A stretch of 64,000 bases of DNA from Dastarcus helophoroides (Eukaryota > Arthropoda > Insecta > Coleoptera > Bothrideridae). Shown piece by piece: positions 1 to 10,767 of this stretch. The notes beneath the pieces are model-generated. The model saw only the letters and a program-made list of their open reading frames with translations, was not told the origin of the DNA and ran no database searches. Where the stretch lies: the NCBI GenBank assembly GCA_028583605.1, contig CM053337.1, positions 12,240,634 to 12,304,633 on the forward strand. Direction: 5' to 3'. The translations under genes were made by a program, and so were the position numbers. Positions within the stretch are counted from its first letter, which is position 1, and each line of letters starts with the position of its first letter.

Positions 1-339
1 GATGAGGGTGCCCACCTGCAACGTTCTTCGCGAGGAGGCAAGGACATGAGTAAATTGATGGAGTCGGTTGGAGGAGACGGCTCAAGAAGATTACCATCAT
101 CTGTTGCAGCAACGGAGACACCGGAGACACCTTCAGATTCGCTCTCGGACTTAAAATCGATGGTGGTAAACCTAAGGAACGAGTTTGAGAGGAGGCTACA
201 CCAAATACGCGAAGACAAAATAGTTATGGCCCAGGAAATCGAGAATTTGGAAACGACATTATCGAAGAAAAAACTCGAAATGGGTGACATTGAACAAAAC
301 GAAATTTATATTATAAATGTTTTAAATAAATTTAATTAA
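1..339 (+). CDS. Partial ORF, predicted coiled-coil protein, open at left edge
   Basis: The frame is open from base 1 to the TAA at 337-339, so an upstream part may be missing; the first internal Met is at 46. The translated part starts with a Ser/Thr/Pro-rich segment, then has a charged heptad-like stretch (from LRNEFERRLHQIRED onward) that should form a coiled coil, and ends in a short tail (IINVLNKFN) that looks like read-through into AT-rich DNA. I do not recognise the family. It could be the last exon of a host gene or a piece of a retroelement ORF1. It lies on the contig left of the N gap, so it may not be a true neighbour of the rest of the window. Confidence 0.35.
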   Translation, partial: DEGAHLQRSSRGGKDMSKLMESVGGDGSRRLPSSVAATETPETPSDSLSDLKSMVVNLRNEFERRLHQIREDKIVMAQEIENLETTLSKKKLEMGDIEQNEIYIINVLNKFN

Positions 340-1120
340 TTTCGTAAATATGTTTTTTAATTTCCTTAAATAATTAGTGGACTAATTAATAGTCAAAATA
401 TAAAAGTGATTGAATTCTGATTAAATAAATAAAATCCATTGATTGGTTTCCAAAGCGGATAGAAATAAATAAGGTGAGGTTTTTTTTTATACAGAAAGTT
501 TTTATAAGGATTAAAATAAACTAATTAATAGTCAAATTATAAAAGTGATTGAAAACAGCCGAATAAAACAAGTTTTGATTAAATAAATAAAATCCATTGA
601 TTGGTTTCCAAAGCAGATAGAAATAAATAAGGTGAGGTTTTTTTTATACAGAAAGTTTTTTATAAGGATTAAAATAAGTATTATAGCAATTAATATATAA
701 AGGTGCTGTCTAGTGTGTAAAAAATTATAAGGTGAGATTTACAGGTATGTTTAACTAAACTAAAATTTAATTAAAAATAAGTAGTATAAACAAAGCCGAT
801 TCTGGCTCACTTTGGACACATGCCATCCGAAGCGGTTGTGATTTACCAGAGGCTGCAGAGAGGGTAGTTCTTGCGTTAGCCTAATCGTGTTTGGTATCAA
901 ATGAAAGGGGATGTTGTGTAGAAGAGTGTGGTGTTGCCGAAGACATCCCAAAAGGACCTTATCATGAAAATATGTCGAAAACAAAAAAAGTTTATAACCG
1001 CGTGCGCGATTTCGATCGAATAATATTAAATTCCGACACAAACACACACGGTGAAACGTTCGCGCGCTCTCCACTTGCAGCGCCACCTACAGATAACCGC
1101 TCGTCCGCGTTCCGAACTAG
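340..1120. other. AT-rich non-coding DNA with CpG-rich end before the gap
   Basis: No convincing gene. It contains the tandem duplication listed separately. From about 990 to the gap the base composition changes to CpG-rich (many CGCG and TCG steps), unlike the preceding AT-rich DNA. Confidence 0.6.
383..690 (+). repeat. Two-copy tandem duplication, about 140-150 bp unit
   Basis: The block starting TTAATAGTCAAAATATAAAA and running through a GATTGGTTTCCAAAGC core to a T-run and CAGAAAGTTTTTATAAGG occurs twice in a row. Differences are a few substitutions plus a short insertion in copy 2 (GCCGAATAAAACAAG). Confidence 0.85.
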
Positions 1121-1130
1121 NNNNNNNNNN
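1121..1130. other. Assembly gap (10 N)
   Basis: Ten Ns directly before the telomeric array. This is a scaffold join, not a sequenced junction. Confidence 0.98.
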
Positions 1131-1526
1131 CTAACCTAACCTAAACCTAACCTAACCTAACCTAACCTAACCTAACCTAACCTAACCTAACCTAACCTAA
1201 CCTAACCTAACCTAACCTAACCTAACCTAACCTAACCTAAACCTAACTAACCTAACCTAACCTAACCTAACCTAACCTAACCTAACCTAACCTAACCTAA
1301 CCTAACCTAACCTAACCTAACCTAACCTAACCTAACCTAACCTAACCTAACCTAACCTAACCTAACCTAACATAACCTAACACTAACCTAACCTAAACCT
1401 AACCTAACCTAACATAACATAACCTACATAACCTAACCTAACCTAACATAACCTAACCTAACCTAACCTAACCTAACCTAACCTAACATAACCTAACCTA
1501 ACCTAACATAACCTAACCTAACCTAA
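1131..1526 (-). repeat. Telomeric repeat array (CCTAA)n / (TTAGG)n
   Basis: About 78 copies of CCTAA on the + strand, i.e. TTAGG on the - strand, the ancestral insect telomere repeat. The first 240 bases are almost pure, with rare extra-A or missing-base units. After about 1370 the variant CATAA appears repeatedly and unit length becomes irregular, as expected for the centromere-proximal, no longer telomerase-maintained part. C-rich strand 5' to 3' at the left is the orientation of a left chromosome end. Confidence 0.97.
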
Positions 1527-1605
1527 ATCGAAGGCCAGTTCAAAAGCCAAATTCGGCAGCAGCTTCTCAAAATTGGCTAAAATAGAGACATTTTAAATCT
1601 ATTTC
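1527..1605 (-). repeat. Inverted fragment of the 172-bp satellite
   Basis: The sequence right after the telomere array (AATCGAAGGCCAGTTCAAAA and on through CCAAATTCGGCAGCAGC) is the reverse complement, with a few changes, of the satellite segment GCTGCTACCGAATTTGGC / GGCCTTCGATT repeated at 6461-8252. Confidence 0.85.
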
Positions 1606-1775
1606 AGATGATTAATAAGGTAAATTACATTGATAAAGTTTCACTCATATTATCACATCAAGAGGTCCTTCCAGGTGTGTACGACTCTCAGCCTTTAATA
1701 AGAAGAGGCTCTTTCCCCAACGCTAACCGGCGATTGTGAAGGAAGTTATTTTATGCACTAGTAGTGGCACTTAGG
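1606..1775. other. Unique spacer between satellite fragment and minisatellites
   Basis: No repeat structure or coding potential seen. Confidence 0.5.
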
Positions 1776-1924
1776 GGGACCGGTGTACGTATGATGTACG
1801 TATGATGTACGTACGATGTACGTACGATGTACGTATGGTGTACGTATGGTGTACGTATGATGTACGTATGATGTACGTATGATACACATATGATGTACGT
1901 ACGATGTACACATGATGTACGTAC
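1776..1924 (+). repeat. GTACGTATGAT minisatellite, block 1
   Basis: Short units of the form TGTACGTATGA with variants CGTACGATG and CGTATGGTG. Each unit carries the GTAC palindrome. It ends at the junction GTACCTAAAGACCGGGG. Confidence 0.9.
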
Positions 1925-2724
1925 CTAAAGACCGGGGTGCGGGGTCCGGGGTCCGACGTCCGGGAGACCAAAGGCCGGGGACCGGGGTACGGTGTCCGGC
2001 GTCTGGAGTACGAGGTCCAAGGACCGGGGTCCGGAAATCAGGGTCCGGGGCCATAGACCGGGGTATTTTGTCCGGGGACCAGGGTTCAGGGTTCGGGGAC
2101 CGTAGTTTGGGGTCCTGGGACCGTTGTCTACGGACCGTGGTCTGGGGACCGTGGTCTTGGGACCGTGGTCTGAAGATCGTGATCCGGGGACCGGAGTTCA
2201 AGGACCGTGGTGCGGGGTGCGGGAACCGGGTGCGGAAACCGGGGTTCGGGGTCCGTGGTCCGGTGTCCGGGGACCGGAGTGCAGGGACTTGGGTACGGTG
2301 ACAGGGGTTCGGGGAACGTGATCAGGGGTCCGAAAACCAAGATCCGAAGAGGGGGTCCGGGGACCAAAGACCGGAGTCCATGGTCCGGGTACCAGGGTCC
2401 TGGGTTTGGGGATTAGGGTCCAGGGTTAGAGGTCTGGGAACTGGGGTGCGGGGTCCGGAGTCCGATGTCCGGGAACCCAAGTCCAGGGACCGAAGCTCGG
2501 GGACCGATGTCGGGAAACCGGGGACCGGGATGCTGGGATCGGGGTGTGGGGTCTGGCGTTCGATGTCCGGGGATCGGGGTCCGGAAACCAGGGTCCGGGG
2601 TCTGAAGACCGGGGTATATGGACCAGGATCCGGAGTCTAAGGTTCGGAGACCGTGGTCCTAAGTCCGGGAACCGTGGTTCGGGGTCCGGGGACCAGGGTC
2701 CGGGGACCGGGGTCCGGTATGGCG
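1925..2724 (+). repeat. GGACCGGGGTCC minisatellite, block 1 (G-rich on +)
   Basis: Divergent 6-7 bp half-units GGGACC and GGGGTCC alternate, producing many GGACC/GGTCC dyads. Long reading frames in all six frames are by-products of the repeat (Gly/Arg/Pro/Val-only translations) and are not genes. Confidence 0.93.
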
Positions 2725-3120
2725 TACCTATGATGTACGTATGATGTATGTACGATGTACTTATGGTGTACGTACGTAGGGTGTACGTATGGTGTACCGT
2801 GTACGTATGGCATACCTATGGTGTACGTATGATGTACGAATGATGTACGAATGATGTACGTATGGTGTGCGTATGGCGTACGTATGATGTACCTATGATG
2901 TACGTACGTATGATGTACGTATGATATACGTATGATGTACGCGTGGTGTACGAATGACGTACGTATGATGTACGTATGATGTACGTATGATGTACGTGCG
3001 ATGAACGCATGATGTACGTATGACGTACGTATGATGTACGTATGACGTACGTATAATGTACGTATGATGTACGTATGATGTACATATGATATACGTACGA
3101 TGTACGCATGATGTACGTAC
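2725..3120 (+). repeat. GTACGTATGAT minisatellite, block 2
   Basis: Same unit family as block 1, about 400 bp, ending in the identical junction (GTACCTAAAGACCGGGGTGC) seen after block 1. Confidence 0.9.
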
Positions 3121-3940
3121 CTAAAGACCGGGGTGCGGGGTCAGGGGTCCGACGTCCGGGGGACCAAAGGCCGGGGACCGGGGTGCGGTGTCCGGGGTCC
3201 GAGGTCCAAGGACCCCGGAAACCAGGGTCCGAGACCAAAGACTGGGGTATTTTGTGCGGGGACCGGGGTTCAGGATTTGAGGACCGTAGTTTGGGGTCTT
3301 GGGACCGTTGTCTTTGGACCGGAGTCCAAGGACCGTGGTGCGGAAACCGGGGTTCGGTGTCCGGGGTCCGTTGTCCTGGGACCGGAGTGCGGGGACTTGG
3401 GTGCGGAGACAGGGGTCCGGGGAGCGTGATCCGGGGTCCGAAAACCAAGATCCGAAGACCGGGGTCCGGGGATCAAAGACCGGAGTCCATGGTCCGGGTA
3501 CCAGGGTCCGGGGTCCGGGGTTTGGGAACCGTGGTCCGGAGACCAAGGTCCGGGGACCGAAGTTCGAGGATTGAGGTCCAGGGTTCGAGGTCCGGGAACT
3601 GGGGTGCTGGGTCCGGAGTCTGAAGGCCGGGAACCCAAGTCCAGGGACCGAAGCCCGGGGACCGATGTCTGGAAACCGGGGACCGGGGTGCTGGGACCGT
3701 GGTGTGGGGTCCGGCGTTTGATGTCCGAGGTCAGAGGACCGGGGCCCGGATTCCGCTGACCGGGGTCCGGATTCCGCTGGCCGGGGTACAGGGACCGGGG
3801 TGTGGGGACCGGAGTGCGGGCACCGAGAACCGGGGTGCGGGCACCGGGGTCCAAAGTCCGGGGTCCAGAGACCAGGGACCGAGGACCGAAGTCCATGGTC
3901 CGAGTACCAAGGTCCGGGGCCCGGGGTTTGGAGACCGTTT
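3121..3940 (+). repeat. GGACCGGGGTCC minisatellite, block 2; second copy of a higher-order unit
   Basis: Starts with the same order of variant half-units as 1925 onward (GGGGTCCGACGTCCGG, then GACCAAAGGCCGGGGACC). Blocks 1+1 and 2+2 are therefore copies of a roughly 1.2-kb higher-order repeat rather than independent arrays. Confidence 0.88.
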
Positions 3941-4318
3941 CATACGTATGTACGTATGGTGTAAGTATGACGTACGTATGGTGTACGTATGACGTAGGTA
4001 TAATGTACGTACGATGTACTTATGGTGTGCGTACATAAGATGTACGTATGGTGTACCGTGTACCTATGGCGTACGTATGGTGTACGTGTGATGTACGTAT
4101 GATGTACATGATGTAAATGATTGAAACCTCTGAGTAATTTTGTACAAAAAGGTCCACGTTTTGAAAGAAACGTACGTATGATGTACGTACGATGTACGTA
4201 TGATGTACGTATGATACACGTACGATGTACGTACGTATGATTTACGTATTATGTACGTATGGTGTACGTATGGCGCACGTATGATGCACGTACAATGTAC
4301 CTATGATATACGGATATA
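3941..4318 (+). repeat. GTACGTATG minisatellite, block 3, with a unique insert
   Basis: GTACGTATG-type units run to about 4115 and resume at about 4170. Between them lies a short non-repetitive stretch (about 4116-4168). Confidence 0.85.
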
Positions 4319-5690
4319 CGTCCGGTCCCCGAACCCTTATCTCCGCACCCAAGTCCTTGCACCCCGGCCCCCTGACTACGGTCCACGGTCTCCGATCCAC
4401 GTTTCCCAATTTCCGGTCCCGGATCCACGTTTTCCAATTTCCGGTCCCCGGACCTCCGTATTTGGTTCCCTAACCCCGGTGCACGAACCCACATCCCCAG
4501 ACCCCAGTCTTCCGTCACAGGTGCCCGGAGCCCGGGTACCGGTCCCCGGACCCCGGTTTCTGGACCTTGGGGCCCAGCTTAGGACCCCACTCACCGGTAC
4601 CCGTAGCCCGGTTCCCGGTCCCCGGACCCCGCCTTTGGACCCCGAGCACCGGTCTTTGAACCCCTATACCCGGTCCATGGTCCTCAATGTACGGTCCACG
4701 GTCCCCGGTTCCCAGACCTCGGTTGTCAATAAACTTCGACCCATGGTCCTCGATCCCCGGACCCCGGTCCCCGGTAGATGGTTCCCGATCCACGGTCCCC
4801 GTTCCCTGATCCCCGGACCTCGGTCCCCCTTCCCCGGACCCCGATCCATGGTCCCCGATCCATGGACCTCGGTTACCGGTCCTCGGAGCCCGATCAGTAG
4901 TACCCGGACCCCAATTCTTAGACTTCGGTCCCCGGTCCATATTCCTAGATCCACGTTACCTTGTCCCAGGTTTCCGGACCTCGGCCCCGGTCTCCGGATC
5001 CCGATCCATGGTTTCCGGTCTTCAGACCTCAAAGCCAGGTTCCCGAACCTCGGTCCCGGACCCTGTACCCCGTACCCCGTTCACCGGTCCCTGGATCCCG
5101 GTCTCCAGATTCCTGTCCCTGGACCCCGGACCCCCGTCCCCGGTCTTCGGTTCTCGGACTTTGATTCCTGGTTCTCGGACACTGGTCGGTGGTCCCTGGA
5201 CCCCAGTCCCCGGAGCTCCGGTCCTCGGTCTTTGGACTGCGGTCCTCGGACTTCGGTCTCTGGCTCCAAGAGCCCGGTCCCTGGACCATGGTCCCCGAAC
5301 CTCGGTCTTCGATCGCTGGACTCCGTACCCCGGTCCTTGGTTCCCGGACCCTAGTTCCTGGTCTTCGGTCCCTGCACCCCGAACCCCGGTCCATGCTCCT
5401 CGGACCTCGGACCTTGGACTCCGGACCTTCGACACCGATTCCCAGAGCCTGGACCTCAAACCCCGGACTTCGGACCCCATACCTCGGACCCCGGACCTCG
5501 GACCCAGGACCATGTACCCTGGATCTTGGACCCCAGACACCGGACCTCGGACCCCGGATCCCGGACCTCGGACCCCGGACCTCAGACCCCCGACCTCAGA
5601 CCCCGGACCTCATACACCGGACCTCGGACTCTAGACCTCAGACCCTGGATCTCGGACTTCGGACCCCGTTCCCCGAACCCGAACAAGAAA
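4319..5690 (-). repeat. CCCCGGACC minisatellite, inverted polarity (C-rich on +)
   Basis: The same half-units now appear as GGTCCCCGGACC and CCCCGGTCC, i.e. G-rich on the - strand. In the last 300 bp the units become uniform (CTCGGACCCCGGAC). The long Pro/Arg/Ser/Leu reading frames here are repeat artefacts. Confidence 0.92.
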
Positions 5691-6460
5691 ACGTCTCGTT
5701 CGCGAGATACAAGCGTCGCAAATTTCGAAATTTTCAAATTTTTAAAGCCGAAATTTGAAAGTTTTTATTGATGAAATGTCAATTTTTGACATAAAATTGA
5801 GATCTCTACCTCTGTCAGTTTCGTCAAAACTGTTACCACCTTTTGATTTTTAAATGGAATATTCCGTATATAATATAGCATTCTTGGAATATTTACAATT
5901 TTCTGAATACAATCATATAAAATAAGTGATTTTTGAAAAACCAAAATTCCTTTTGATCCATTTTATTTGCCAGTCTAGAAAGGCATGACTCACCCTAATT
6001 AAATCTAACCGACCACAGTGAAAACTTGGGAAGCGTCATTGATTTTTTTTTTCATTTGTTCACCATGTATCGGAACCGGATATTTTGAACTCTTTTGGCT
6101 GTAACTTCGGTTCTACTGATTTCACAGCAAAAGAGAGAATATGGCTATACATATTTGCCACTAATTATACGTTTTTGGGTACCACATTACCGTCGTGGTG
6201 CGATTTAAAGAAATAAAATTATGACGTAAAACCATTTTTGATAACTTTATTATGTGGTAATAGAATAAAATATATATTTTTTCACGCGATTTAATTTTAG
6301 TAACGTTATAGTGGTCCAATCGAATTAATTAGAATGAGTTACTTTCTAGATCTAAAGAAAAAATGGCGCCAAAATAATTTTCGATTTTTTAAAAATTACT
6401 TACCCTTTCTCCGTTGTATTCAGAAAATTGTGCAAATTCCAAAAATATAATAACATATAG
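5691..6460. other. AT-rich unique DNA between minisatellite and satellite
   Basis: No gene or clear repeat. Ends where the first 172-bp satellite unit begins. Confidence 0.55.
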
Positions 6461-8252
6461 CTACAAAGTGTATAAATTTGGATCTTCGCATTTTCCCATG
6501 GCTCTCCCGACCGTAGCTGTCAAGATTTAAATAAAGTAAATGTAAAATGTGTCTATTTTAGTTAATTTTGGGATGCTGCTACCGAATTTGGCTTTTATAT
6601 TGGCCTTCGATTATTCGTTTTAACGATAGAAGTCCCCAAAGTGTATAAATTTGTATCTTCGCATTTTCCATGTCTCTCCCGACTGTAGCTGTCAAGATTT
6701 AAATGAAATAAATGTAAAATGTGTCTATTTTAGTTAATTCTGAGATGCTGCTACCGAATTTGGCTTTTATATTGGCCTTCGATTATTCGTTTTAACGATC
6801 GAAGTCCCCAAAGTGTATAAATTTGGTTCTTCGCATTTTCCCATGTCTCTCCTGACCGTAGCTGTCAAGATTTAAATAAAATAAATTTAAAATGTGCCTA
6901 GTTTAGTCAACTTTAAGATGCTGTTACCAAAGTTGGCTTTTATATTGGCCTTCGATTATTCGTTTTTACGGTAGAAGTCCCCAAAGTGTATAAATTTGGA
7001 TCTTCGCATTTTTCCATGTCTCTCCCGACCGTAGCTGTTAAGATTTAAATGAAATAAATGTAAAATTTGCCTAATATAGGCAACTTGAAGATGCTGCTAC
7101 CGAATTTGGCTTTTATATTGGCCTTCGATTATTTGTTTTTACGATAGAATCCCCAAAGTGTATAAATTTGGATCTTCGCATTTTTCCATGTCTCTCCCGA
7201 CCGTAGCTGTTAAGATTTAAATGAAATAAATGTTAAATGTGTCTATTTTAGTCAATTTTGAGATGCTGCTCCCAAATTTGTCTTTTATATTGGCCTTCGA
7301 TTATTCCTTTTAACGATAGAAGTCCCCAAAGTGCATAAATTTCGATCTTCGCATTTTCCCATGTCTCTCCCGATCCTAGCTGTCAGGATTTAAATGAAAT
7401 AAATGTAAAATGTGTCCATTTTAGTTAATTTTGAGATGCCGCTACCGAATTTGGCTTTTATATTGGCCTTTGATTATTCGTTTTAACGATAGAAGTCCCC
7501 AAAATGTATAAAGTTGGATCTTCGCATTTTCCCATGTCTCTCCCGAAAGTAGCTGTCAAGATTTAAATGAAATAAATGTAAAATGTACCTAGTTTAGTCA
7601 ACTTTGAGATGCTGCTACCGAATTTGGCTTTTATATTGGCCTTTGATTATCCGTTTTTACGATAGAAGTCCCCAAAGTGTATAAATTTGGATCTTCGCAT
7701 TTTCCCATGTCTCTCCCGTCCGTAGCTGTCAAGATTTAAATGAAATAAATGTAAGATATATCCATTTTAGTTATTTTTGAGATGCCGCTACCGAATTTGG
7801 CTCTTATATTGGTCTTCGATAATTCGTTTTAACGATAGAAGTCCCCAAAGTGTATAAATTTGTATCTTCGCATTTTCCATGTCTCTCCCGGCTGTAGCTG
7901 TCAAGATTTAAATGAAATAAATGTAAAATGTGTCTATTTTAGTTAATTCTGAGATGCTGCTACCGAATATGGCTTTTATATTGACCTTCGATTATTCGTT
8001 TTAACGATCGAAGTCCCCAAAGTGTATAAATTTGGTTCTTCGCATTTTCCCATGTCTCTCCTGACCGTAGCTGTCAAGATTTAAATAAAATAAATTTAAA
8101 ATGTGCCTAGTTTAGTCAACTTTGAGATGCTGTTACCAAATTTGGCTTTTATATTGGCCTTCGATTATTCGTTTTTACGATAGAAGTCCCCAAAGTGTAT
8201 AAATTTGTATCTTCGCGTTTTTTCATGTCTCTCCCGACGGTAGCTGTTGGAA
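6461..8252 (+). repeat. 172-bp tandem satellite, about ten copies
   Basis: The phrase GTCCCCAAAGTGTATAAATT recurs near 6632, 6804, 6977, 7150, 7322, 7493, 7667, 7840, 8014 and 8187, giving a period of about 172-173 bp. Each unit also has CCATGTCTCTCCCGACCG, TGCTACCGAATTTGGC and TTATATTGGCCTTCGATTAT. Copies differ by roughly 5-10 percent. Copies near 6640 and 7850 share the same variants (TTGTATCTTCGCATTTTCCA), hinting at a higher-order period of about seven units. The last unit breaks off after CGGTAGCTGTTGG. Confidence 0.95.
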
Positions 8253-8858
8253 TTTTGAGGTCGCCCAAATTTTGACATTTTATTTTTGAAAAACGAGTCA
8301 AGGGTAAATAAACTAGTTGTTGAAAAACTTACATAACGATTTATTCATCGGTGCCATCTGACAGAGAGCAATTAACAACAATTTTGCGTGTAGAAAGTCA
8401 ATCACAATCATTGCAGAAATCTTTGGAAAATTTAAGTTTTATTTTTTCTATGGAAAAATATGTATTTCCCCGAAGATACTATGTTACTTGACGACTTTGA
8501 AGGCATTTAAAATAGCTGTCAGCTGAGAAGAACTACCACCTTAGCTAGGGTGGTAGTTCTTTTTTAGTCTAGGTTAGCAATTTTTATTTTAAAGGTAAAC
8601 GAAAGGTTTTTCTATATCTTAGGCTTGAATTACCCTCCGAAGGTAAAAAAAAAATGTATTTATCCTTCAAAGTCAAGTTTTTTGTAGAATTCTCTACCAT
8701 TTCTGTGTTGGGTAGCGGCCGGTGGCGGAATTTTAGAGATCCGGTAGCGACATTTGGCATTGAACCACTGGCAACACTTGCCTATTTCTAACCTCAATTT
8801 GTCTCGTTGAGTCTTCGGCAAACTTAACTTTTAAAAGTCGGGCTAGGACTTATTTAAA
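8253..8858. promoter_or_regulatory. Upstream region of FAM136A
   Basis: Non-coding. Contains the 13-bp stem hairpin at 8528-8561 and, about 90 bp before the FAM136A start, ACTGGCAACACTTGCC. That site shares TGGCAACACT with the VPS25/separase spacer (about 14155). No TATA box seen near the start. Confidence 0.4.
8528..8561. repeat. Perfect 13-bp stem hairpin followed by T-run
   Basis: AAGAACTACCACC and GGTGGTAGTTCTT are exact reverse complements around an 8-nt loop (TTAGCTAG), followed by further T residues. Role unknown. Confidence 0.8.
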
Positions 8859-10767
8859 ATGGTAGAGCAACAGAGACAGAGAATCGAACAAGAAATGACC
8901 AAAATGGTTAACGAATTGGATATAAAATTTTTGCGTAAAATGCAGGTAACATATAATATATTTAGTGGCGTCATAAATTGCTCAAAATTACGTTTTTTTT
9001 GAAGGCCGACATGCATATGTGTGCCGCAAAATGTTGCGATAACAGAGAAGTTTCACTAGAAGCCGTACAAAGTTGCGTAGATAACTGTTCATCCTCGTTA
9101 AATTGGGCCCAAAATTATGTTCAAACTAACCTCTCTCAACTTCAAAATAAGTTGCAGAGGTGTGTGATGGATTGCAATGATGATATTAAAGTGAAGCTGG
9201 GACCTAATCCATCTGACAATGAAGTACGTACATATCTCAGTTTGATGTAATGTTTTGATGGGTCCTAGAAGAAAAAGAAATGTATACCTAATTGAATTGA
9301 TTATTGTTGAAAGGTGCCAAGTAGCGTTACCAAAATTTATTGACATTTTTAACTCCTACTTTATGCAATTCTTTAATATTCATAACTTTTAACAATAAAT
9401 ACAACACAAAGCCAATATAACAGTCGGCGATTTTGACAAGTTAAACCAGGTCCGGTCATAACAAAATATTTATAAAAATTGTGGTATTTTTAATATCTTT
9501 TGTTGTATTTATTGTTAATAGAGTTTAATAGTTATGAAGAAAATTTATTCTTCATTGTTCATTGTTAAAAGTGTGCAAGTATTTATTTAAAAAATGCATG
9601 TAAATACATATTATTGCTTAAAATTAAATATAAAAACATTTCAGAACGATTACACAACAAAATATAATATACAGAGTTAGTACTATTTCACGTCTCACCA
9701 TTGGGATCTCCTAAACTATTATAGATACAGAGTCGGTTAAATCACAAAAAAGTTGTGTAATTTTGTTTGTAATATTTCTGTAAAAAACAGATCTTAAAAT
9801 ATTTCACTTAATTCCTGAAATTTTTATTTTTTGAAATATCTCATTTGCTTATAAAGATAATTTTACGAAATTTGATATTTGCATATGAATAAAAAATTGG
9901 CCTTTGCAGTTTTTTCAGAATATTTCAGAAACAAAATTACACGACTTATTAATTTAAAGGGATCCTAATGGTGAGGCGTGAAATAATACCAACCCTATAT
10001 AATAACCCCTACAATTCCTGCTTAATGTACGTCTTTATAGTTCTCTTAAATGCCATTAAAATGAATTGTGTAGTGCTTGATACTTTTTTACCAAATGAAC
10101 AACCGAATTCTGGCAAATAATATACAAAAATTGAAATACAAGTCTTGTCCCCTGAAAGCGAGAAAGATTAAAAAACACAACAGAGGTTGCTCTAACGCGT
10201 TTCGATAGCCAAGCTATCATCTTCAAAGAGATATCTCTCTGGGACAAGATTTGCGCTTCAATTTTTGAAGATAACCAAGGACCAGTCCCTTCCACCAAAA
10301 AAAAAAATACATTTTGGGTGTAATTTATGTAGCCCCCAATCAACAAATGATCGGTTTGCCTGTAAAATGTCAGATTGAGGGATAATTGCCGCACTTTTCA
10401 TAGAAATGATGCTCATTTTAACAATAAACAATTTAATTCAATTACTTGTTAATCTTGTCAAGGGAATATGCAGTGTGACTATGTTGTTATGAATTTAGAC
10501 TGTACCATATAGATTGGTACGTTATAAGCGTAATCGGTGGTCTGTTAATAACCGGGTTCTTTAAAAATGAACATCATTGACGTTAATATACTTTCTTCCA
10601 CCTTTAGGTTCTATCTATTAGAGATGTTTTTTTTACAGATTCAAAAATTTACAAGTTTGTTTGAAAAATGCGCGACAAATTGTGTAGACAAACAAATTGC
10701 ATACATGCCAGCCTTGCTTAAGAAGATGACCACAGATATCAAAACTCATACTCAACAAAATACGTGA
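8859..10767 (+). CDS. FAM136A: FAM136A-like mitochondrial intermembrane-space protein
   Basis: Three exons: 8859-8945, 9005-9223 and 10639-10767 (GT-AG, all phase 0), 144 aa; human FAM136A is 138 aa. The protein has four CX3C motifs: C35/C39 and C53/C57, then C82/C86 and C113/C117. This is the cysteine pattern of helical proteins imported into the intermembrane space by MIA40 oxidation. The N-terminus (IEQEMTKMVNELDIKFLRKMQ) matches the family's opening helix. In vertebrates the protein supports mitochondrial proteostasis; its molecular reaction is not known. Intron 2 (about 1.4 kb) carries a mariner-type MITE and a Penelope-like repeat; the first intron is 59 bp. A + strand AATAAA lies at 10933-10938. 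The neighbour separase converges on it 192 bp downstream. Confidence 0.95.
9672..9996. mobile_element. MITE, Tc1/mariner-like, in FAM136A intron 2
   Basis: The ends are imperfect inverted repeats of about 38 bp (AGTTAGTACTATTTCACG at left; CGTGAAATAATACCAACCCT at right). Both ends are flanked by TATA/TA, consistent with a TA target-site duplication. About 325 bp, no ORF. Confidence 0.75.
10070..10290 (-). mobile_element. Penelope-like family B repeat, single copy
   Basis: Contains the family B signature (AAATCTTGTCCCCTGAAA, AAAAAACACAACAGAGGTTG, AACCAAGGACCAGTCC). The hammerhead-like segment is on the - strand at 10195-10226: helix I CTCT/AGAG, core TTGAAGA, hairpin GATAGC-TTG-GCTATC, GAAACGCGTT. 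It lies inside intron 2 of FAM136A. Confidence 0.7.

Noticed and set aside
1131..1526. CRISPR-like direct repeats
   Set aside because: Simple 5-bp telomeric tandem repeat without spacers; eukaryotic context.
1758..5771. Many long overlapping reading frames (up to 367 aa) on both strands
   Set aside because: They lie entirely in palindromic minisatellite DNA; a repeat without TA-rich triplets is open in all frames. Translations are Gly/Pro/Arg/Val/Ser repeats with no domain and no consistent start.
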